Positions 4,970 through 8,709 of a DNA stretch of 8,709 nt are shown one piece after another; the stretch's first letter is position 1, and each line of letters begins with the position of its first letter. The notes under the pieces were generated by a model. That model saw only the letters and a list, made by a program, of their open reading frames with translations. It did not search any database and was not told the DNA's origin. The translations under genes and the position numbers were made by a program. The DNA is from Ignavibacteriales bacterium UBA6490 (GTDB lineage: Bacteria > Bacteroidota > Ignavibacteria > Ignavibacteriales > Ignavibacteriaceae), in assembly GCA_002435365.1 (NCBI GenBank), contig DJMM01000077.1, forward strand, positions 12,509 to 21,217, given 5' to 3'.

Positions 4970-7294
4970 ATGATCGGGCAAATCCTCTCTCATTATAAAA
5001 TATTGGAAAAACTCGGAAGCGGTGGAATGGGTGTTGTTTATAAAGCCGAGGACACCAAACTGCACAGAACAGTTGCACTTAAATTTTTACCCCCTGAACT
5101 TACCCGGGACGAGGAGGCAAAAAGAAGATTTATCCATGAAGCTGAAGCAGCTTCTTCACTGGAACATAATAACATCTGTACAATTCACGAGATCGGAGAA
5201 ACCGAGCACGGACAAATGTTTATGGTAATGCCTTGTTATGAAGGTGAAACCCTCAAGGAAAAAATCGAAAGAGGCCCTTTAAACCTGCAGCAGGCATTGA
5301 ATATAATCAGCCAGCTTGCGGAAGGTCTTTCCGTGGCACACCAAAAAGATATTATCCACCGGGATATTAAACCTGCCAATATATTCATTACTAAAGTTGG
5401 AGCAGTAAAGATCCTTGATTTCGGTCTGGCAAAAGTATCGGGACAGACCAGGCTGACCCAGATGGGAGCTGTAGCAGGCACTGCTGCTTATATGTCTCCG
5501 GAACAGCTTCAGGGTATTAAAGTAGATAAACAAACCGATATTTGGGCTTTGGGGGTGGTCTTTCATGAAATGCTCGCAGGTGAACTGCCTTTCAAGGGTG
5601 CTTATGAACAAGCTATTATATTTTCAATACTTCAACAGGAGCCTGAGTTTATAAGCAAAATACGCACCGATATTCCAAGGGAAATTGAAAATATTATTAA
5701 TAGGACGCTTAATAAAAATCCGGAAAAACGCTTCGGCAATGCATCAGAAATTATAGAAGCACTGCAGCCGGTCCGCGATAAATTAAACTCAGGTACCAGT
5801 GAAAGCTTCACCAGAATCCTGGGAAGGAAACAACTCAGATTGTTTTACCGGGCAGCCCTGATTGCAGCAGCGGTTATCACCGTTGCTATTTATCTCTGGT
5901 ATAACTATAACCAGGGAGCAAAACCAGCAGCTTTAGCTTTATTACCGCTGGTGAACATTTCAAATGAAGTCGGGCAGGAATGGTTCTCCGAAGGAATGAC
6001 AGATGCCCTGATAACTTACATGGCAAAAATCAGCGGATTGACTGTCAAATCAAGAACTTCTGTTATGAAATATAAAGATACCGGCAAGTCAGCTTCAGAT
6101 ATCGCTCTTGAACTTGGTGTAGATTATATTGTTGAAGGTTCAATTCTTAAATTTGGCGATAAGATAAAAATATCAATCAGACTGATAGACGTATCAAAAG
6201 ACGGCTACCTTTGGGCACAGGATTACGAAAAAGAATTTAAAAATATAATCTCTCTGCAGAGCGAGGTAGCAAAAACTATTGCCGCACAGATCAAAGTACA
6301 GACTACGCCGGATGAACAAAAAGAGCTGGCCGTCAGCCATGAAGTAAATCCCGATGCTTACCAATCATATCTAAAGGGAAACTTTTACTGGTATAAGCTG
6401 ACTAGGCAGTCGCTGGATATGGCTATGCACTATTATATACAGGCCGCACAGCAGGATTCCCAATATGCACTCGCTTATGTGGGAATGGTTAAAGTATGGA
6501 TCGGCCGCGCACAGTCAGGTCTTGAAGCACAGTCGGTCTGTTATAATAATTCCAGGGAAGCTATAAAAAAAGCTGTTGAACTTGACAGCACTCTCGCGGA
6601 GGTGCATAAAATGATGGCAAGTGTAAATGCCTGGTGGAAGTGGGACTGGAAGGGAGCTGAAATTGAATGTAAAAAAGTGATTAAGCTGAATCCGGGCTGG
6701 TCTGATGCCCGGGCACTATATTCTCATATTTTGTATCTTCTGGGCCGGCCTGAAGAAGGAATGCTACAGATAGAGAAAGCCGTAGAACTGGATCCGCTGA
6801 ATATTTTATACCGGGGCTTCTACGCAATGTCCCTGATGTATGAAAGACGGTATGATGAAGCTATTGATTTTCTCGAGAAGTCCAGGCCCGAAACCACACC
6901 GGAGCCCATTATATTAACAACCCTCAGATCTGCTTATCATCAGAAAAGAATGTTTAATAAAGCTATTGAGGTCTGGAGAGAATCATATAAGCTGCAGCAG
7001 GATTTTGAAGCTCTTGAAGTACTGAACTCCGGCTACAAAAAAGGAGGATACTCATATGCGCTCCGCTCCGTAGCTGAACTTTTTATAAAACGATCTGAAA
7101 CAAAATATGTTACACCTTGGCAAATTGCAACTCTTTACATCCGGGCGGGAATGAACAACCTGGCGCTGGATTATTTTGAAAAAGCGTTTGCAGTTCAGGA
7201 CCCGAACCTGCCATACCTCAAAATTGATCCCATATTCGAAGGGATTCATAATGAGCCGCGCTATAAAGAATTAATCAGAAAGATGGGGCTTTAA
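4970..7294 (+). CDS. Membrane-anchored Ser/Thr protein kinase with FlgO/TolB-N-like and TPR domains
   Basis: A protein of 774 residues. The kinase domain covers about 9-267, with a glycine loop GSGGMG (16-21), ATP-binding K38 (VALKF), a likely helix-C glutamate E57, catalytic loop HRDIKPAN (130-137), DFG (150-152), T171 and SPE (176-178) in the activation segment, and R254 near its end. All catalytic residues are present, so it should be active. A single membrane helix at about 292-312 would leave the kinase in the cytoplasm and the rest in the periplasm. Residues about 318-445 match the FlgO/TolB N-terminal-like domain found before TPRs in bacterial signalling proteins (ALLPLVNIS, FSEGMTDAL, VDYIVEGSILK, LWAQDYEKEF). 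TPR-like helical repeats run from about 460 to 745, ending in NEPRYKELIRKMGL. The start is forced: an in-frame TAA at 4946-4948 precedes it with no other ATG, GTG or TTG between. No Shine-Dalgarno is visible. Substrates and the sensed signal are unknown. Confidence 0.93.
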   Translation: MIGQILSHYKILEKLGSGGMGVVYKAEDTKLHRTVALKFLPPELTRDEEAKRRFIHEAEAASSLEHNNICTIHEIGETEHGQMFMVMPCYEGETLKEKIERGPLNLQQALNIISQLAEGLSVAHQKDIIHRDIKPANIFITKVGAVKILDFGLAKVSGQTRLTQMGAVAGTAAYMSPEQLQGIKVDKQTDIWALGVVFHEMLAGELPFKGAYEQAIIFSILQQEPEFISKIRTDIPREIENIINRTLNKNPEKRFGNASEIIEALQPVRDKLNSGTSESFTRILGRKQLRLFYRAALIAAAVITVAIYLWYNYNQGAKPAALALLPLVNISNEVGQEWFSEGMTDALITYMAKISGLTVKSRTSVMKYKDTGKSASDIALELGVDYIVEGSILKFGDKIKISIRLIDVSKDGYLWAQDYEKEFKNIISLQSEVAKTIAAQIKVQTTPDEQKELAVSHEVNPDAYQSYLKGNFYWYKLTRQSLDMAMHYYIQAAQQDSQYALAYVGMVKVWIGRAQSGLEAQSVCYNNSREAIKKAVELDSTLAEVHKMMASVNAWWKWDWKGAEIECKKVIKLNPGWSDARALYSHILYLLGRPEEGMLQIEKAVELDPLNILYRGFYAMSLMYERRYDEAIDFLEKSRPETTPEPIILTTLRSAYHQKRMFNKAIEVWRESYKLQQDFEALEVLNSGYKKGGYSYALRSVAELFIKRSETKYVTPWQIATLYIRAGMNNLALDYFEKAFAVQDPNLPYLKIDPIFEGIHNEPRYKELIRKMGL

Positions 7295-7303
7295 CCAAAT
7301 ACG

Positions 7304-7327
7304 CTTGCGCTAAAGCCGTAAGATTTT
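7304..7327 (+). terminator. Weak candidate terminator of the kinase gene
   Basis: Ten bases after the kinase TAA, CTTGCG (7304-7309) can pair with CGTAAG (7317-7322), including one G-U pair, around a 7-nt loop. Only four T residues follow at 7324-7327. It lies in the 56-bp gap between convergent genes. The stem is modest and the T tract short. Confidence 0.35.
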
Positions 7328-7350
7328 CCGTCTCTATCTCTATTTATTAA

Positions 7351-8592
7351 TTATTTTATCAAAATCATCTTCCTGGTCTGTACGAATTCACCAGCCCTCA
7401 GCTGATAGAAATACACTCCGCATGGAAGTACTTCTGCATACCAAGTTAGCTCATAAGTGCCAGCTGGTTTTTCTTCATTAACGAGGGTTTCAATTTCGTT
7501 ACCTAAAACATCGAAAACTTTAATTTGAACTTGTGAAGATTTCGGAACTGAATATTTTATTTTTGTACTCGGGTTGAAGGGATTGGGGTAATTTTGGTGT
7601 AGCCAGGAATCATTTACATGTGTAATTTCTCCTGCCGAAACTACGATACTATCTGCCTCTCCTTTATAAACACCTTCATAAGTTGCAAGGAATATTCTGT
7701 TATTTTTGTCTATAATTATATCCTTTATACCGGAATTTAATCCAGACATATCCATCTCAATCCAATTTATACCCATATCACTGGAGTATTTTACACCGCC
7801 AACATCTCCAGTTCTGAAAATTCTTCCAGAGTAATCTGAATCCAAAGCTTCCGAGCTGGATATACTTCTTGTTGTCCAATTTTGTCCTTCATCGGTTGAG
7901 ACCATTAGCTTAAATTCCAAAAGAGCATATAAATTTGAAGATTCATCCTCAATTATACGATAAACACAATTCGTATACTCCTGATTTATAACGGAAAAGG
8001 TTTGTCCGTGGTCTCTGGAAATATAAAATGTATAACGAGAACTAATCTGATTGTTAACTACTTCACCTACAAGTATTACCTGATTCTTTTTTGTTACATA
8101 TAATGCTGTGATAAACTGACCACAATAAAATCTTGGAAACGTATATAACCACTCCCAATTTTGTCCAAAATCCGTTGACGTATAAATGTCGCAAGAGTTA
8201 GAAAAAGCGGCATTGGTTCCAAGGTAAATTACCTGTGTGGTTGGCTCATAATAAAGTGAAAATGCATAGAGTGCGCCTGTCGAATCCCAGGTCTTACCTG
8301 TATCATTGCTCACGTAGACTAAATCATCGCCTCTTACAAATATGCTGTCATTTATTGTTTCGATAACTCTTCCTTGCACGTTCAAATCTTTCCAGAAAAC
8401 CCCACTATCGGTTGAGTAAAATAGATTTCCCCAAGGGAATGTATTTGCAATTATATTATTGCTTTCTGTAAGGCTTAAACCAGTAACCCAATTATTAGGA
8501 CCATTTGTCGGCTGCCAAAAATTCTGTGCATTGCACAATGAGGAAATAAAGACTACCGATAGAAATCCGAATACTGTTTTACTCCTTTTCAT
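7351..8592 (-). CDS. Secreted Asp-box (BNR) propeller protein with type IX secretion C-terminal domain
   Basis: A protein of 413 residues. A signal peptide ends near CNA/Q at 20-23. Six Asp-box motifs (S-x-D-x-G-x-x-W/F) start at 60, 95, 139, 192, 232 and 270, the turn signature of sialidase- and Vps10-type beta-propellers; spacing of about 35-53 residues fits one per blade. The motif is structural and does not show sialidase activity; no catalytic set was recognised. Residues about 329-413 form a T9SS type A sorting domain: NYPNPFNPST (334-343), VQIKVFDVLGNEIETLVNE, GVYFYQLRAGEF and the terminal KMILIK. Such cargo crosses the inner membrane by Sec and the outer membrane by T9SS, and is then released or anchored. 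A Cys (391) sits where Ser is usual before GVY. AAGGAG lies 5 nt before the ATG. By eye the gene looks more AT-rich than the kinase and DUF5916 genes; this was not computed. It converges on the kinase gene and has its own promoter. Confidence 0.92.
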   Translation of the reverse strand: MKRSKTVFGFLSVVFISSLCNAQNFWQPTNGPNNWVTGLSLTESNNIIANTFPWGNLFYSTDSGVFWKDLNVQGRVIETINDSIFVRGDDLVYVSNDTGKTWDSTGALYAFSLYYEPTTQVIYLGTNAAFSNSCDIYTSTDFGQNWEWLYTFPRFYCGQFITALYVTKKNQVILVGEVVNNQISSRYTFYISRDHGQTFSVINQEYTNCVYRIIEDESSNLYALLEFKLMVSTDEGQNWTTRSISSSEALDSDYSGRIFRTGDVGGVKYSSDMGINWIEMDMSGLNSGIKDIIIDKNNRIFLATYEGVYKGEADSIVVSAGEITHVNDSWLHQNYPNPFNPSTKIKYSVPKSSQVQIKVFDVLGNEIETLVNEEKPAGTYELTWYAEVLPCGVYFYQLRAGEFVQTRKMILIK

Positions 8593-8597
8593 AAGAA

Positions 8598-8603
8598 CTC
8601 CTT
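8598..8603 (-). promoter_or_regulatory. Shine-Dalgarno AAGGAG of the T9SS cargo gene
   Basis: A perfect AAGGAG lies 5 nt before the ATG at 8592, confirming that start. Together with the DinB-like gene it shows that this genome uses strong Shine-Dalgarno sites. Confidence 0.85.
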
Positions 8604-8637
8604 ACTAATGCTTCGGTAGAGTGAAAACCAATGAGAA

Positions 8638-8666
8638 AATATATTTTGGAAATATATCATTGTCAA
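8638..8666 (-). promoter_or_regulatory. Sigma-70-like promoter of the T9SS cargo gene
   Basis: On the minus strand a perfect TTGACA (8666-8661) is separated by exactly 17 bp from TATATT (8643-8638, five of six matches to TATAAT). Transcription would begin near 8631, giving a leader of about 40 nt that contains the AAGGAG. This is the best promoter in the window. It is of the standard bacterial form, not the TAnnTTTG type described in Bacteroides and Flavobacterium. Confidence 0.65.
8639..8657. promoter_or_regulatory. Inverted repeat overlapping the -10 of the T9SS cargo promoter (possible operator)
   Basis: ATATATTT (8639-8646) and AAATATAT (8650-8657) are perfect 8-bp inverted arms around TGG. 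The repeat covers most of the spacer and five of the six -10 bases, where a bound dimer would block RNA polymerase. The arms are pure A/T, so chance or simple promoter AT-richness is a serious alternative. Confidence 0.35.
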
Positions 8667-8709
8667 ATCTATCAACTGCTAATCAGCAAGTAATAATAGT
8701 GTGTTGGTA

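Noticed and set aside
4887..5078. 63-codon minus-strand ORF spanning the kinase start.
   Set aside because: It overlaps the conserved kinase N-terminus and its sequence looks like a shadow of that frame.
5236..5611. Two minus-strand ORFs of 81 and 110 codons opposite the kinase domain.
   Set aside because: They are antisense to the most conserved kinase motifs, so they are best explained as a by-product of that coding sequence.
1..8709. CRISPR array, tRNA/rRNA, insertion sequence, toxin-antitoxin or defence cassette.
   Set aside because: No spaced direct repeats, no tRNA-like fold, no transposase or terminal inverted repeats, and no small gene pair was seen; every large ORF has a housekeeping, envelope or signalling explanation.

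Overview
The window looks like an ordinary chromosomal stretch from a Bacteroidota-type bacterium, most like the Ignavibacteria or a neighbouring lineage (Ignavibacteriota, Calditrichota, Chlorobi). The main pointers are a secreted protein ending in a type IX secretion (T9SS) sorting domain with the NYPNPFNPST motif, a DUF5916 outer-membrane barrel protein with an N-terminal CBM9-like domain, and a Ser/Thr kinase fused to a FlgO/TolB-N-like domain and TPRs. This placement is inferred from protein style; no marker gene is present.

Layout, left to right. (1) 1-974, plus strand: the C-terminal part of a GT39-family membrane glycosyltransferase, cut by the window edge. (2) 1095-1616, minus: a DinB-like putative metal-dependent protein of 173 aa, convergent with the glycosyltransferase. 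(3) 1728-4388, minus: an 886-aa exported DUF5916/CBM9-like protein. (4) 4389-4969: a 581-bp AT-rich divergent region with no confident gene. It holds a terminator-like hairpin, several palindromes and a 35-codon leader ORF that stops one base before the kinase start. (5) 4970-7294, plus: the kinase, with one membrane segment, a FlgO-like domain and TPRs. (6) 7351-8592, minus: a secreted six-Asp-box (BNR/sialidase-type) propeller protein with a T9SS C-terminal domain. It is preceded by a clear sigma-70-like promoter (TTGACA, 17 bp, TATATT) that overlaps a perfect 8-bp inverted repeat.

The genes do not form one operon: strands alternate as convergent, divergent and convergent pairs. The common theme is the cell envelope: a lipid-linked sugar transferase, an outer-membrane barrel with a carbohydrate-binding-like domain, a membrane-anchored kinase with a likely periplasmic TPR domain, and a T9SS cargo. 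A functional link between them is not shown by the sequence.

Starts were revised for two genes. The DinB-like gene starts at 1616 and the DUF5916 gene at 4388, in both cases because a Shine-Dalgarno sequence sits correctly before an internal ATG. The kinase ATG at 4970 is the only possible start in its frame but has no Shine-Dalgarno, which makes coupling to the leader ORF plausible. I found no CRISPR array, tRNA, rRNA, IS element or convincing undescribed multi-gene system. The most unusual material is the regulatory architecture of 4389-4969 and the promoter/inverted-repeat overlap near the right end.
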